From Flavobacterium fryxellicola (lineage in GTDB: Bacteria > Bacteroidota > Bacteroidia > Flavobacteriales > Flavobacteriaceae), in assembly GCF_900143245.1 (NCBI RefSeq), contig NZ_FRDK01000001.1:744001-808000 (forward strand): 64,000 bases of DNA, written 5' to 3'. The notes beneath the pieces were generated by a model. It ran no database searches. It saw only the letters and a program-made list of their open reading frames with translations, and was not told where the DNA came from. How positions within the stretch are numbered: the stretch's first letter is position 1; each line of letters opens with the position of its first letter. A program made the translations under genes and the position numbers. This document shows, one piece after another, positions 1 through 9,234 of this stretch.

Positions 1-43
1 ATTCATATTAGAATTTTCGTCGCTTTTTTATTTTAGGGTTTGA

Positions 44-1405
44 TTATTCGGCCCACTTGTAATAGCGTGCCCCTAATAAATTCGGATTCTCAGTTTCAAT
101 ACGATGCAGAGTCCATTCGTTTTTTGGAGTTTGAATGCTGGTTCTTTGTTCCTTTTTATGAAGTTTTTCGTAGGTCTCAAAATCAATCTCGAGGCTTTTT
201 TCTAGGGTTTCAAAAAGGTGTACGCCTGTCATAGCTGATTTCCAATTGGGTTGAATCGTTCCTTCAAAAACTTTGGATTTAGATCCGCTTCCGTAAGCTA
301 AAAAACCAAATGTAGTTCCAGAAATTTCTTTTTCAGTATCGTAAAAATGAGCTAAAGTCGACAATAATCCCATAAAAATAGATCCCGTGTATAGATTTCC
401 TATCAATGACGAAGCGATTTCGGCAGGCATCAGTTTTTCAGCAACAAATGCTTTGTAGGCTTCAGATTTACTGACTTCTTTCAGTTTGTTTTGGTATTCC
501 ACAGCATCTTCGTTTCCTGAGATGGTGGTTATGGAGGCGTCCAAAGCATAAATTTCAGATAACATGCGGCGTCCTTGAAAGGCATAAGGAAGGTGCATGA
601 CAATGCTGTTCCAAGAATCATATACCGTCTCAGGAGTTTTTTTTAATTTTTTAAAGCAGAAATACGCATCTCGAGTCCTGTCCATATAACACTGATTGGA
701 ATATTGACCGTCAAAAACGGGTTGGTCTTTGTGAATTTCTATCTCACTCTCTAGATTTTCAAACCAAGGTTCGTTGGTTGCATTTCCAGTTATGGCAGTT
801 TTAGAAATGGAACGATACGGTTTAAAAAAATCAAAAACGCCTTTGGTGCTGGTTGCCCAATGGTTCTCGATAGCAATAATTCTCGGGTTTGCAGTAATCA
901 ACATGGCTAATGCGCCTGCTCCTTGCGTGTATTCTCCGGTAGAGTTTAAATCGTATTTAGCAAAATCAGTTGCAACCACAATTGCTTTTTTAGTTGGGTT
1001 TAAGTGTATGAAATCAATACAGTTTTGCATCGCATCTACCGCGCCGATGCAGGCAAAAGTAAAATCGACCACATCGCATTCGGATAACGTGTTTTCTCCA
1101 AAATTTTGTTCCATCAAAGTGACTAAAAAAGAGCTTAGTGGTTTTGAGCCGTCAATAGCACTTTCGGTACCTACATAAATTCGAGCTATTTCTGTAAGAT
1201 CAATTGCATGGTCCGTAATTAATTTTGTCAAGGCATTAGCACCAAAAACGACTGTATCTTGATGGGTATCCGGGAGGGTCATTTTGAGCAGTCCCAGTCC
1301 TTTTTCTAATTTTTCGGGGTCGATATTTCTGGCTTTTGCCAAAGTTTTGATTGGTAAATGTATTTTTGCAACATCAAAAGTGATGGCGTCAATTCCTATT
1401 TTCAT
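44..1405 (-). CDS. mvaS: hydroxymethylglutaryl-CoA synthase
   Basis: Condenses acetyl-CoA with acetoacetyl-CoA to HMG-CoA, the entry step of the mevalonate route to isoprenoids; cytosolic. The 453-residue thiolase-fold protein carries the catalytic set expected of the family: Glu81 in VGTESAIDGSKP, nucleophile Cys119 in FTFACIGAVDA and His271 in MHLPYAFQGRR. The ATG at 1405 follows a good Bacteroidota promoter (1424-1453). It is divergent from sdhCAB. The family call is firm; the mevalonate role is inferred from family knowledge because no other pathway gene lies in the window. Confidence 0.93.
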   Translation of the reverse strand: MKIGIDAITFDVAKIHLPIKTLAKARNIDPEKLEKGLGLLKMTLPDTHQDTVVFGANALTKLITDHAIDLTEIARIYVGTESAIDGSKPLSSFLVTLMEQNFGENTLSECDVVDFTFACIGAVDAMQNCIDFIHLNPTKKAIVVATDFAKYDLNSTGEYTQGAGALAMLITANPRIIAIENHWATSTKGVFDFFKPYRSISKTAITGNATNEPWFENLESEIEIHKDQPVFDGQYSNQCYMDRTRDAYFCFKKLKKTPETVYDSWNSIVMHLPYAFQGRRMLSEIYALDASITTISGNEDAVEYQNKLKEVSKSEAYKAFVAEKLMPAEIASSLIGNLYTGSIFMGLLSTLAHFYDTEKEISGTTFGFLAYGSGSKSKVFEGTIQPNWKSAMTGVHLFETLEKSLEIDFETYEKLHKKEQRTSIQTPKNEWTLHRIETENPNLLGARYYKWAE

Positions 1406-1423
1406 TCTTTAAGTTTTAAAACA

Positions 1424-1453
1424 CAAAGTTAAAATCATAGCGTGCTACAGCAA
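1424..1453 (-). promoter_or_regulatory. promoter of HMG-CoA synthase gene
   Basis: On the minus strand TTG (1451-1453) is followed after 19 bp by TAACTTTG (1424-1431), matching the Bacteroidota -33/-7 pattern. It lies about 20 bp before the ATG at 1405. Confidence 0.6.
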
Positions 1454-1711
1454 GTAATTTGGAGTTGTAAAATGGCAAGACTTGTTCTTTTTGGTGAATT
1501 GGAAATTTAGAGCGATAAAAATTATTAAATTGCTATTTTTGGACTATTTACAGCTTGCTTTTTTAGCAATATCATGATGAGTTATTTAAGATTTTTTTCT
1601 TTTTTGTTTAACCGCTTTTCCGTCTATTTTAGGGCTTATCTTAGATTTTTAAGGATTTCTTGGTGTTTTGTGTAAAACACTTTAAATTCATTATAAATAA
1701 CAGCGAAAAGG

Positions 1712-1742
1712 TTGTAGTTGCTGTCTAATTGCTTTATTTTTG
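1712..1742 (+). promoter_or_regulatory. promoter of sdhCAB
   Basis: TTG (1712-1714), 20 bp, then TATTTTTG (1735-1742), a near-consensus Bacteroidota promoter. The predicted transcript start near 1749 excludes an upstream ATG-like start at 1718 and supports the ATG at 1775 as the sdhC start. The rest of the 1406-1774 gap holds no further gene that I can see. Confidence 0.65.
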
Positions 1743-1774
1743 TACAATTCTTTAAAATCAATTATTTAAATCTT

Positions 1775-2440
1775 ATGGCAAAATCTGCATTATTGAAATC
1801 GTCAATAGCAAAAAAAGTAGCTATGGCACTTTCAGGCCTTTTTCTGGTGTTGTTTCTAGCACAGCATTTTTTTATCAATATGACATCGGTTTTCAGTGCC
1901 GATACTTTTAATTCCATTTCCCACTTTATGGGGAATAACCCGCTAGTACAATTTGTTATACAGCCAATACTAATTGTAGGGGTAATTTTTCACTTTATCA
2001 TGGGTTTTGTCTTGGAATTTAAAAATAACAGTGCAAGACCAATCTCTTATGCAAAGAATAACGGAGCGGCTAATTCTTCATGGGCTTCAAGAAATATGAT
2101 TGTTTCTGGGTCAGTGGTTTTAGCGTTTTTATTATTGCATTTTTATGATTTTTGGGTTCCCGAAATGGTTTACAAATATGTAGATGTTAGTCCATTGAAT
2201 GAAACTAGATATTTTCATGAATTAGCTGAAAAATTTGAGAGTCCAATACGTACTGGATTGTATTCGTTGTCATTCCTATTGTTGTCATTACACTTATGGC
2301 ATGGTTTTAATTCATCGTTTCAATCAGTAGGATTTAACAATAAATACTCAAAATCTTTGCATACATTAGGATATGCTTTTGCAATTGTAGTTCCTTTTGG
2401 TTTCATTTTCATTGCATTATTTCATCATTTTAATCATTAA
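1775..2440 (+). CDS. sdhC: succinate dehydrogenase cytochrome b subunit
   Basis: Membrane anchor of complex II / fumarate reductase of the single-large-subunit type. It binds heme and quinone and passes electrons between SdhB and menaquinone. The 221 residues hold about five hydrophobic helices with conserved His at helix ends (for example AQHFF, LLHFYDFW, LSLHLWHGFNSS). The start at MAKSALLKSS was chosen because the longer frame from 1718 begins inside the promoter. sdhA follows after 13 bp, so the genes form one operon. Confidence 0.93.
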   Translation: MAKSALLKSSIAKKVAMALSGLFLVLFLAQHFFINMTSVFSADTFNSISHFMGNNPLVQFVIQPILIVGVIFHFIMGFVLEFKNNSARPISYAKNNGAANSSWASRNMIVSGSVVLAFLLLHFYDFWVPEMVYKYVDVSPLNETRYFHELAEKFESPIRTGLYSLSFLLLSLHLWHGFNSSFQSVGFNNKYSKSLHTLGYAFAIVVPFGFIFIALFHHFNH

Positions 2441-2453
2441 TATTAAATTATAA

Positions 2454-4454
2454 ATGGCATTAGATTCAAAAATTCCAGGAGGTTCAGTTTCGGACAAATG
2501 GACAAATTATAAAGATCATATTAATTTAGTAAACCCTGCTAACAAACGTAATTTAGATATTATTGTAGTTGGTACAGGTCTTGCTGGAGGTTCTGCTGCT
2601 GCTACATTAGCAGAGTTAGGATATAACGTAAAAGCATTTTGTTTTCAAGATTCACCACGTCGTGCGCACTCCATTGCTGCACAAGGGGGGATTAACGCTG
2701 CAAAAAACTATCAAGGAGATGGAGATTCAACTTTCCGCTTGTTTTATGATACAGTAAAAGGAGGCGATTATCGTGCGCGTGAAGCAAACGTGCACCGTCT
2801 TGCTGAGGTTTCTGTGAATATTATTGACCAGTGTGTGGCTCAAGGTGTTCCTTTTGCTCGTGAATATGGTGGATTATTAGATAACCGTTCTTTTGGAGGT
2901 ACATTAGTTTCTAGAACCTTTTACGCTAAAGGACAAACAGGACAACAATTACTATTAGGAGCGTATTCAGCAATGAACCGCCAAATAGGTCGTGGAAAAA
3001 TAAAAATGCACAACCGTCACGAGATGCTAGATTTAGTTATCGTAAATGGAAAAGCGAGAGGAATTATAGCGCGTAACTTGGTTACAGGAGAAATCGAAAG
3101 ACACTCCGCACACGCCGTTGTTATTGCTTCTGGTGGATACGGAAACGTATTTTTCTTGTCGACCAATGCAATGGGAAGTAACGTGACAGCAGCGTGGAAA
3201 ATTCACAAAAGAGGGGCGTATTTTGCAAATCCTTGTTACACACAAATTCATCCAACCTGTATTCCAGTTTCTGGAGATCACCAAGCGAAATTGACATTGA
3301 TGTCTGAATCGTTGCGTAATGATGGACGTATTTGGGTTCCTGCAAAATTAGAAGATGCAAAAGCGATTCGTGAAGGAAAATTAAAACCAACGCAAATTGC
3401 GGAAGCAGACAGAGATTATTATTTAGAAAGACGATATCCCGCTTTTGGAAATTTAGTACCTAGAGATATTGCTTCTCGTGCAGCTAAAGAAAGATGTGAT
3501 GCCGGTTTTGGGGTTAATAAAACAGGAGAAGCGGTTTATCTTGATTTTGCTGCTGCAATCGAAAGATACGGAGTAGATCAAGCTAGATTAAAACATTTGG
3601 ACGAGAATGATACCGCTTTGGTTATTAAATTAGGAACCGAAGTCGTAGCTAATAAATACGGGAATTTATTCCAGATGTATGAGAAAATTGTAGATGAAAA
3701 TCCATACGCAACGCCTATGATGATTTATCCTGCAGTGCATTATACTATGGGAGGAACTTGGGTTGATTATAACTTACAAACGACTATTCCTGGATGTTTC
3801 TCTATCGGAGAATCTAACTTCTCAGATCATGGGGCCAACAGATTAGGAGCTTCTGCATTAATGCAAGGTTTGGCTGATGGTTATTTTGTATTGCCGTACA
3901 CCATTGGAGATTATTTAGCACCAGATATTAAAATGGGTACCATCTCTACTGATTCAGCTGAGTTTGAACAAGCAGAGAATAATGTGAAGCAACAGATAGA
4001 GGCCTTAATGAATAACGGAGGTTCTAAACCAGCAGATTATTTCCATAAGAAATTAGGAAAAATCATGTGGGATAAAGTTGGAATGGCCCGTAACGCTGAT
4101 GGTTTAACCGAAGCACAAAACGAAATCGCAGCTATCAGAGAAGAATTTTACAAAGAAGTGAAAATTCCTGGAACAGCAGATAGTTTCAATCCAGAGTTGG
4201 CCAAAGCACTTCGTATTGCAGATTTCCTTGAATTAGGAGAGTTATTTGCTAAAGACGCATTGCATAGAAACGAATCTTGTGGAGGGCATTTCCGTGAGGA
4301 GTACCAAACACCAGAGGGAGAAGCACAACGTGATGACGAAAATTTTGCGTACGTTGCAGCATGGGAATACAAAGGAAGTCCTAGCGATGCAGTGCTACAC
4401 AAAGAGCAATTAGTGTTTGATAACGTGAAACTAGTTCAAAGAAGTTATAAATAG
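2454..4454 (+). CDS. sdhA: succinate dehydrogenase/fumarate reductase flavoprotein subunit
   Basis: Catalytic flavoprotein that oxidises succinate to fumarate, on the inner face of the cytoplasmic membrane. The 666-residue protein has the FAD dinucleotide fold GTGLAGG at 40-46, the covalent-FAD histidine His72 in [14 protein letters not shown], and the active-site region around HPTCIP. Length fits the long Bacteroidota/Bacillus-type SdhA. It lies between sdhC and sdhB in the same operon. Codon use is ordinary and no defects are seen. Confidence 0.96.
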   Translation: MALDSKIPGGSVSDKWTNYKDHINLVNPANKRNLDIIVVGTGLAGGSAAATLAELGYNVKAFCFQDSPRRAHSIAAQGGINAAKNYQGDGDSTFRLFYDTVKGGDYRAREANVHRLAEVSVNIIDQCVAQGVPFAREYGGLLDNRSFGGTLVSRTFYAKGQTGQQLLLGAYSAMNRQIGRGKIKMHNRHEMLDLVIVNGKARGIIARNLVTGEIERHSAHAVVIASGGYGNVFFLSTNAMGSNVTAAWKIHKRGAYFANPCYTQIHPTCIPVSGDHQAKLTLMSESLRNDGRIWVPAKLEDAKAIREGKLKPTQIAEADRDYYLERRYPAFGNLVPRDIASRAAKERCDAGFGVNKTGEAVYLDFAAAIERYGVDQARLKHLDENDTALVIKLGTEVVANKYGNLFQMYEKIVDENPYATPMMIYPAVHYTMGGTWVDYNLQTTIPGCFSIGESNFSDHGANRLGASALMQGLADGYFVLPYTIGDYLAPDIKMGTISTDSAEFEQAENNVKQQIEALMNNGGSKPADYFHKKLGKIMWDKVGMARNADGLTEAQNEIAAIREEFYKEVKIPGTADSFNPELAKALRIADFLELGELFAKDALHRNESCGGHFREEYQTPEGEAQRDDENFAYVAAWEYKGSPSDAVLHKEQLVFDNVKLVQRSYK

Positions 4455-4506
4455 TATTTAGAAAAGTCTCGATACTTAATTCTCAATACTTAATACTTAC
4501 AAAAAA

Positions 4507-5253
4507 ATGAAACTTACATTAAAAATATGGCGTCAGAAAAATGCCGCTGCAGAAGGTAAAATCGTAGAATATCCGATTGACGGAATTGAACCAGATATGT
4601 CTTTCCTTGAAATGCTTGACATTTTAAACGATGAATTGATTGTAAAAGGTGAGGACACAGTTGCTTTTGATCATGACTGTCGTGAAGGAATTTGCGGAAT
4701 GTGTTCGTTATACATCAATGGTGAGGCACATGGACCAGATCGTTTAGTTACGACTTGTCAGTTGCACATGCGTAAATTTAAAGATGGAGATACTATCTTT
4801 ATTGAGCCATTTAGAGCAAAAGCTTTCCCAGTAATTAAAGATTTGGTAGTAGACAGAGGAGCATTTGACAGAATCCAGCAATCTGGTGGTTTTATATCTG
4901 TAAATACATCTGGAAACACAATCGACGCAAACACAATTCCTATTCCTAAACATGACGCAGACAGAGCTTTTGACGCTGCAACTTGCATTGGTTGCGGAGC
5001 TTGTGTTGCAAGTTGTAAAAACTCTTCGGCTATGTTATTTGTTTCTGCAAAAGTGTCTCAGTTTGCTTTATTGCCACAAGGTAAAGTTGAAGCTGCTGAT
5101 CGTGTACTGAATATGGTTGCTCAAATGGATGCAGAAGGTTTTGGTAACTGTACCAACACTGGAGCGTGCGAAGTAGAATGTCCAAAAGGAATTTCTTTAG
5201 AGAATATTGCTCGAATGAATAGAGAATATTTATCTGCAAGTTTGAAAGGATAA
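4507..5253 (+). CDS. sdhB: succinate dehydrogenase/fumarate reductase iron-sulfur subunit
   Basis: Electron relay between SdhA and SdhC. The 248 residues show an N-terminal ferredoxin-like [2Fe-2S] site (Cys58, Cys63, Cys66, Cys84) and a C-terminal ferredoxin domain with [11 protein letters not shown] at 160-170 and Cys215, Cys221 and Cys225 for the [4Fe-4S] and [3Fe-4S] clusters. It is the last gene of sdhCAB; a terminator follows at 5273. Confidence 0.96.
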   Translation: MKLTLKIWRQKNAAAEGKIVEYPIDGIEPDMSFLEMLDILNDELIVKGEDTVAFDHDCREGICGMCSLYINGEAHGPDRLVTTCQLHMRKFKDGDTIFIEPFRAKAFPVIKDLVVDRGAFDRIQQSGGFISVNTSGNTIDANTIPIPKHDADRAFDAATCIGCGACVASCKNSSAMLFVSAKVSQFALLPQGKVEAADRVLNMVAQMDAEGFGNCTNTGACEVECPKGISLENIARMNREYLSASLKG

Positions 5254-5272
5254 AACCTCGCAATAGATTTTT

Positions 5273-5310
5273 AAAAAACGCATTCATTTATTTGGATGCG
5301 TTTTTTGTTT
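5273..5310 (+). terminator. rho-independent terminator after sdhB
   Basis: Stem AAAAAACGCAT / ATGCGTTTTTT with a 12-nt loop followed by a T-rich run, 20 bp after the sdhB stop. Confidence 0.75.
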
Positions 5311-5321
5311 TTGGAGGTGCC

Positions 5322-5420
5322 CTTGTCTCGTCTAAAAAGCCGAGACAAGGTCGGGCTATGCGCTGCAATCTTTTATTCCATTGCATTCCATAAAAGGATT
5401 TTCACTACTATCCCTCACCC
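5322..5420. repeat. interspersed palindromic repeat, type A (with adjacent hairpin)
   Basis: A perfect 10-bp hairpin (CCTTGTCTCG at 5321-5330 with CGAGACAAGG at 5341-5350) is joined to an imperfect palindrome from GGGCTATGCG to ACTACTATCCC (about 5352-5414). The second palindrome resembles 17162-17241 and 37593-37677, all with a CTGCAATCTTTTAT-like arm facing an ATAAAAGGAT-like arm. No coding potential is convincing here. Confidence 0.55.
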
Positions 5421-5520
5421 AAAAGAAAATCCGTTTCCAGTTCCATTTTGTTTAGAAAAAGGTAGTGGATATGTACTTCAATACAAGCTGCTTTTTTTAC
5501 CTTTATAAAAACAAATCATC

Positions 5521-6288
5521 ATGAAAGTAACCTTAATTCAATCGGCTTTAGTTTGGGAAAATCCAGTGGCTAATCGCGAACATTTTGAACAAAAAATCAA
5601 TGCTATTCCTCAGGATGTAGATTTGATTGTGCTTCCTGAAATGTTTACGAGTGGTTTTACAATGAATGCCATACCTGTTGCTGAAACCATGCAAGGAGAA
5701 ACGATTGTTTGGTTACAAGGTTTGTCGAAAGCCAGAAAATGTGCCATTACAGGAAGCTCGGTCATACAGGAAAACGGGAATTTTTACAATCGATTGGTCT
5801 TCGTATTTCCATCAGGTGAAATTCAATTTTATGATAAAAGGCATTTATTTACCTTAGCTGGAGAAGACAAAGTCTATACCAGTGGAAACCAAAAAATAGT
5901 GATTGACTACTTGGGTTGGAGAATTTGCCCGTTAATTTGCTACGATTTGCGTTTTCCCGCTTTTTCCAGAAATTTCGAGGATTACGACTTATTAATTTAT
6001 GTGGCAAGTTGGCCAAAAATAAGAACCAATGCATGGGATGCTTTGCTAAAGGCCCGTGCGATAGAAAACATGAGTTATACGATTGGTGTTAATAGAGTAG
6101 GGACGGATGCAAATGGTTATGAATACATAGGACACTCGCAAGCGATCGATTTTCTAGGGAATTATGTTATGGAACCTGTTACAGCCGAAGGTAATTTTTC
6201 GGTGCTAGTTGACAAAGAAATTATGTTAGCAACTAGACACAAACTAGGGTTCCTAAACGATAGAGATGATTTTGAAATAAATAGATAG
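5521..6288 (+). CDS. nitrilase-family amidohydrolase (omega-amidase-like)
   Basis: A carbon-nitrogen hydrolase of 255 residues. The Glu-Lys-Cys triad is visible: Glu40 in VLPEMFTSGF, Lys106 in YDKRHLF and Cys140 in CPLICYDLRFP. The tryptophan- and phenylalanine-rich surroundings resemble the YafV/Nit2 branch, which hydrolyses alpha-ketoglutaramate-type substrates in metabolite repair; that substrate is inference. It stands alone on the plus strand and converges with the next gene 6 bp away. Confidence 0.87.
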   Translation: MKVTLIQSALVWENPVANREHFEQKINAIPQDVDLIVLPEMFTSGFTMNAIPVAETMQGETIVWLQGLSKARKCAITGSSVIQENGNFYNRLVFVFPSGEIQFYDKRHLFTLAGEDKVYTSGNQKIVIDYLGWRICPLICYDLRFPAFSRNFEDYDLLIYVASWPKIRTNAWDALLKARAIENMSYTIGVNRVGTDANGYEYIGHSQAIDFLGNYVMEPVTAEGNFSVLVDKEIMLATRHKLGFLNDRDDFEINR

Positions 6289-6294
6289 GTACTT

Positions 6295-7947
6295 CTAGTT
6301 TTTCTTTTCGGTTTTCTTTTTTGGTTCGGGAATATAGGGAAGGCTTAAATCGAATATCTGATTTACATCCCAATTAGCACGAACATCAATTTCTTTTGAA
6401 AAATAAAGGACCTCCTCAGCCTGTCGTTTCTCAAGGTAATTACCAGTGTCCCATTCTTTATTTTTATTGGTATCATAAACAATACGCAGGGTGTACAGCG
6501 CAGGTTCAATTAAATTAAAATCTATCGTGGTGTTGTTTTCTGTGTATTCCGAGTTTAGGACGTCTCCTTTGAGGTTAGTAAGTTCGATAATAAGCGGAAA
6601 TTGTTTGACATTTTGTAGCGTTACGGTTAGGTTGCCGTAATCGGAAGTGGTTTTGGTTGCTATTTTGTAGTTTAAGGTGTCATTTGTCTTTTCGAAAAAA
6701 TCAGTTAACGCTCCCGGTAAAATTTCAAAAGTGTAATTTTCAGAAGGTTCTTTTTTAAAATCAATATAGAGTTTCTGATTAAACTCATCGTACTCTGTCG
6801 TAAATGGCACCGTAGTTTTTGAATTATTAATTAGCTTCATTTTAGAATTTTCGAAACGAATTAAAGGCGTATTACTTTCTAAGGTAAAGCGTTCTCTGAA
6901 TTTTAAAGTATTGGTTTGCAAAGCGATAATACTCAGTGTGTCCTTCTTTTGGTCTTTTATTTTAAAATTGAAGTTAGCTTGGTAATTTTCTTTGGCTGCA
7001 GCCAAGGTTAGCGAATCTACTTTAATGGGCTTGTACCATATTTGTAGGGAATCTTTTTTGGGGAATTTAGTAATGACCGTCGATAGGATTTCAGTGTTGT
7101 TTTTCAGGATTATTTTGGGTTTAGAAATACCTGAATTTATTTTGCCTTCATATCCAAGTAATAATCGGTTTCCAGAAGCTTGAATGGGTTTAAAAGTTTT
7201 GAAAGGAAGTGTTTCCTTGAATACTTCTAATTCGTACACCGTATCGTTAGGAATCGTGATGAAGTCCTTGCTAAATCCAATTTTATCTGTTTTTGGGTTG
7301 TATTTGTTGTTGCTATTATAGTCTTTCATGGCTACAAGAAGATACTTTCCAGCTTTTAAATTTTCAAGGCGAAACGTTTTTAAGCTATCCAAGGTATTTG
7401 TTACATACCTAGGTACATCCTTGTAAACTATAGAATCTTTAAAACTATCATTTACTTCGTATAGCATTACTGATACAAAGGATTCTACTTCTCTATCGAA
7501 AGCGCTTTTGATGCTGCCTCCAAGGCTTAAAGAGTCAATAAATGCGCCAGTAGAAAACACATATTTGAATTGACTGTATGGGTTTCCTTCATTATTATCA
7601 GCGATACTTTGGCCAAAATTAAAGCTATAGGTCGTGTTGGGTTGCAGGGTGTCTTTTATTTTTATCGAAATCGTTTTGCTTGCGGTTGTTGGAAGAATTA
7701 AGGGTTCGTTTTTCATTGGTGGTGAAATAATCAATTGCTTGCTCAGGTTTTTCAATTTAACATTTTCATCAAATATTAATTTAATTTCATTGCCTTTAAA
7801 GTTAGTACTGAAGTTTTCTGGAAAACTCATTTTCAATACCGGAGCAATAGTGTCTTTCAGCCCGCCGGTTATTGAGCCTCTTTTGGCGCAACCTACAACT
7901 ATTAAAAGCAATAACAAGAAAGCGTATTTTAAATTGTTTTTCAACAT
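6295..7947 (-). CDS. Ig-like domain lipoprotein
   Basis: A 550-residue exported lipoprotein: a short basic start, a hydrophobic stretch, and lipobox VVGC at about residues 17-20. An N-terminal bacterial Ig-like domain of the Big_5 type follows (pattern TIAPVLKMSFPEN ... IKLIFDENVKLKN), then beta-rich repeats with conserved Tyr/Asn, including a NSNNKYNPKTDKIGF segment. Such proteins are common, conserved and uncharacterised in Flavobacteria and are probably anchored in the outer membrane. Transcribed away from the epimerase gene. No enzymatic motif is visible. Confidence 0.8.
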   Translation of the reverse strand: MLKNNLKYAFLLLLLIVVGCAKRGSITGGLKDTIAPVLKMSFPENFSTNFKGNEIKLIFDENVKLKNLSKQLIISPPMKNEPLILPTTASKTISIKIKDTLQPNTTYSFNFGQSIADNNEGNPYSQFKYVFSTGAFIDSLSLGGSIKSAFDREVESFVSVMLYEVNDSFKDSIVYKDVPRYVTNTLDSLKTFRLENLKAGKYLLVAMKDYNSNNKYNPKTDKIGFSKDFITIPNDTVYELEVFKETLPFKTFKPIQASGNRLLLGYEGKINSGISKPKIILKNNTEILSTVITKFPKKDSLQIWYKPIKVDSLTLAAAKENYQANFNFKIKDQKKDTLSIIALQTNTLKFRERFTLESNTPLIRFENSKMKLINNSKTTVPFTTEYDEFNQKLYIDFKKEPSENYTFEILPGALTDFFEKTNDTLNYKIATKTTSDYGNLTVTLQNVKQFPLIIELTNLKGDVLNSEYTENNTTIDFNLIEPALYTLRIVYDTNKNKEWDTGNYLEKRQAEEVLYFSKEIDVRANWDVNQIFDLSLPYIPEPKKKTEKKN

Positions 7948-8165
7948 ATCAAATCAAAATTAGAATATACAAAATAACAATTATAATTAATGTGATTGCT
8001 GTTTTTTATAAAATTATTATGAAGGATTTTGCGCAACTTACCGCATAAGCCTGTTGTTTTATATAGATAATGTTTAAATTTACAGCATTAAACATTCAGA
8101 ACTATAAATTGTAGTGGATTTGCATTTTTTAAACTTAAAGTGCCAAAACGTTCAAAACATAAATA

Positions 8166-8567
8166 ATGAGAAAAATAGAACACATAGGGATTGCGGTCAA
8201 GGATTTAGAAGTGTCTAATTTAGTATTTGAAAAACTCTTTGGTGCTCCTGCCTATAAGTTTGAAGCAGTTGAAAGTGAAGGTGTAACCACTTCTTTCTTC
8301 AGGAATGGGCCTAATAAAATTGAGCTTTTGGCTGCAACCACGCCTGAAAGTCCGATCGCTAAATTTTTAGAGAAAAAAGGAGAAGGAATTCATCACATTG
8401 CATTTGATGTTGAGGACATTACCGCAGAGATTGCCCGCTTGAAAGAAGAGGGATTTGTTGTCCTTAATGACGTTCCTAAAAAAGGAGCTGATAACAAGTT
8501 AGTTGCGTTTTTACATCCTAAAAGCACTAACGGAGTCTTGATAGAATTGTGTCAAGAAATAAAATAA
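8166..8567 (+). CDS. mce: methylmalonyl-CoA epimerase
   Basis: Interconverts the R and S forms of methylmalonyl-CoA on the propionyl-CoA to succinyl-CoA route. The 133-residue vicinal-oxygen-chelate protein opens with KIEHIGIAVKDL (metal ligand His6), repeats the fold at EGIHHIAFDVED (His76/77) and ends with Glu in GVLIELCQE. Length is standard for the family. Stand-alone gene with an AT-rich leader from 7948. The partner mutase is not in the window. Confidence 0.93.
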   Translation: MRKIEHIGIAVKDLEVSNLVFEKLFGAPAYKFEAVESEGVTTSFFRNGPNKIELLAATTPESPIAKFLEKKGEGIHHIAFDVEDITAEIARLKEEGFVVLNDVPKKGADNKLVAFLHPKSTNGVLIELCQEIK

Positions 8568-8710
8568 TTTCAGATATTTAGAACGAGTAGTATTCTAATT
8601 TTCAGGTGTTTTGTGTAAATTAAATAGTTTTACGAAAAGAATAAGTAAATCTATTTCTAAAAATATTTGGAGCAAACCAAAAATAGTAGTAATATTGCAA
8701 ACTCTAAACC

Positions 8711-8784
8711 GGTCCTATAGCTCAGCTGGTTAGAGCACCTGACTCATAATCAGGTGGTCCCTGGTTCGAGCCCAGGTGGGACCA
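8711..8784 (+). tRNA. tRNA with CAU anticodon (Ile2 or elongator Met)
   Basis: A 74-nt cloverleaf: acceptor GGTCCTA/TGGGACC, anticodon stem CCTGA/TCAGG with loop CTCATAA (anticodon CAT at 8745-8747), T-arm CCTGG-TTCGAGC-CCAGG, discriminator A, and no encoded CCA. The fourth and fifth acceptor pairs are C4-G69 and C5-G68. In the E. coli comparison these occur in the lysidine-modified tRNA-Ile2 rather than in elongator tRNA-Met. The Ile2 identity is therefore favoured but not proved. Confidence 0.93.
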
Positions 8785-8789
8785 CAATA

Positions 8790-8826
8790 AAAAAAATCTT
8801 TCAATTTTTTGAAAGATTTTTTTTGT
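8790..8826 (+). terminator. terminator after the CAU tRNA
   Basis: AAAAATCTTTCAA pairs with TTGAAAGATTTTT, followed by a T-run, immediately downstream of the tRNA 3' end. Confidence 0.7.
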
Positions 8827-8976
8827 TTATAACAACTTTAAGTATGTTTTTTGTCTAAAAATGTTCTTTTCTCGAGTGCGATGTTGTTTTTGTTAAAACT
8901 AAGTGCTTATTTTACAAAAAATTATAGCTTTCTGAAAATTACACGTTAAGAATGATTTTTTTATTTTATAAATTTT

Positions 8977-9204
8977 ATGAAATTTTTTAAGAGCGTTTTT
9001 TTTATTTTAATGATTTTAGTGCTAAGTATTTTTAATGCATTTGCTAGCGGTCCCAATCCACCTAGCCCCGTGGGAAGGAGGAGGCCGCCTCCACCTCCTG
9101 GGTTAGCTATTGATGAGAATATTTATACAATGATGTTGATTGCTTTACTTTTTGGAATTTACATCATTTATAGTTTTAAAATAAAACAAAAAACTCCAAT
9201 GTAA
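8977..9204 (+). CDS. small proline-rich membrane protein
   Basis: 75 residues: a signal-like hydrophobic helix (about 5-23) ending in NAFASG, a short segment rich in Pro and Arg (RRRPPPPPG at 33-41), and a second transmembrane helix (about 49-67) with a basic tail. Small proteins of this shape are common in Flavobacteria and carry no known function. The stop codon lies in the loop of its own terminator hairpin. Function unknown; the reading frame is supported by the architecture and a dedicated terminator. Confidence 0.6.
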   Translation: MKFFKSVFFILMILVLSIFNAFASGPNPPSPVGRRRPPPPPGLAIDENIYTMMLIALLFGIYIIYSFKIKQKTPM

Positions 9205-9219
9205 AATTGGAGTTTTTTT
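9188..9219. terminator. bidirectional terminator between small ORF and ribE
   Basis: AAAAAACTCCAAT / ATTGGAGTTTTTTT around a GTAAA loop. A-rich on one side and T-rich on the other, so it can serve both converging genes. Confidence 0.7.
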
Positions 9220-9234
9220 GGTAATATGTGTTTT

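Noticed and set aside
774..1178. 134-codon plus-strand frame opposite HMG-CoA synthase
   Set aside because: Shadow of the strongly conserved gene on the other strand.
1718..1774. Upstream extension of sdhC to 1718
   Set aside because: It would start inside the TTG-N20-TATTTTTG promoter; MAKSALLKSS at 1775 fits the family.
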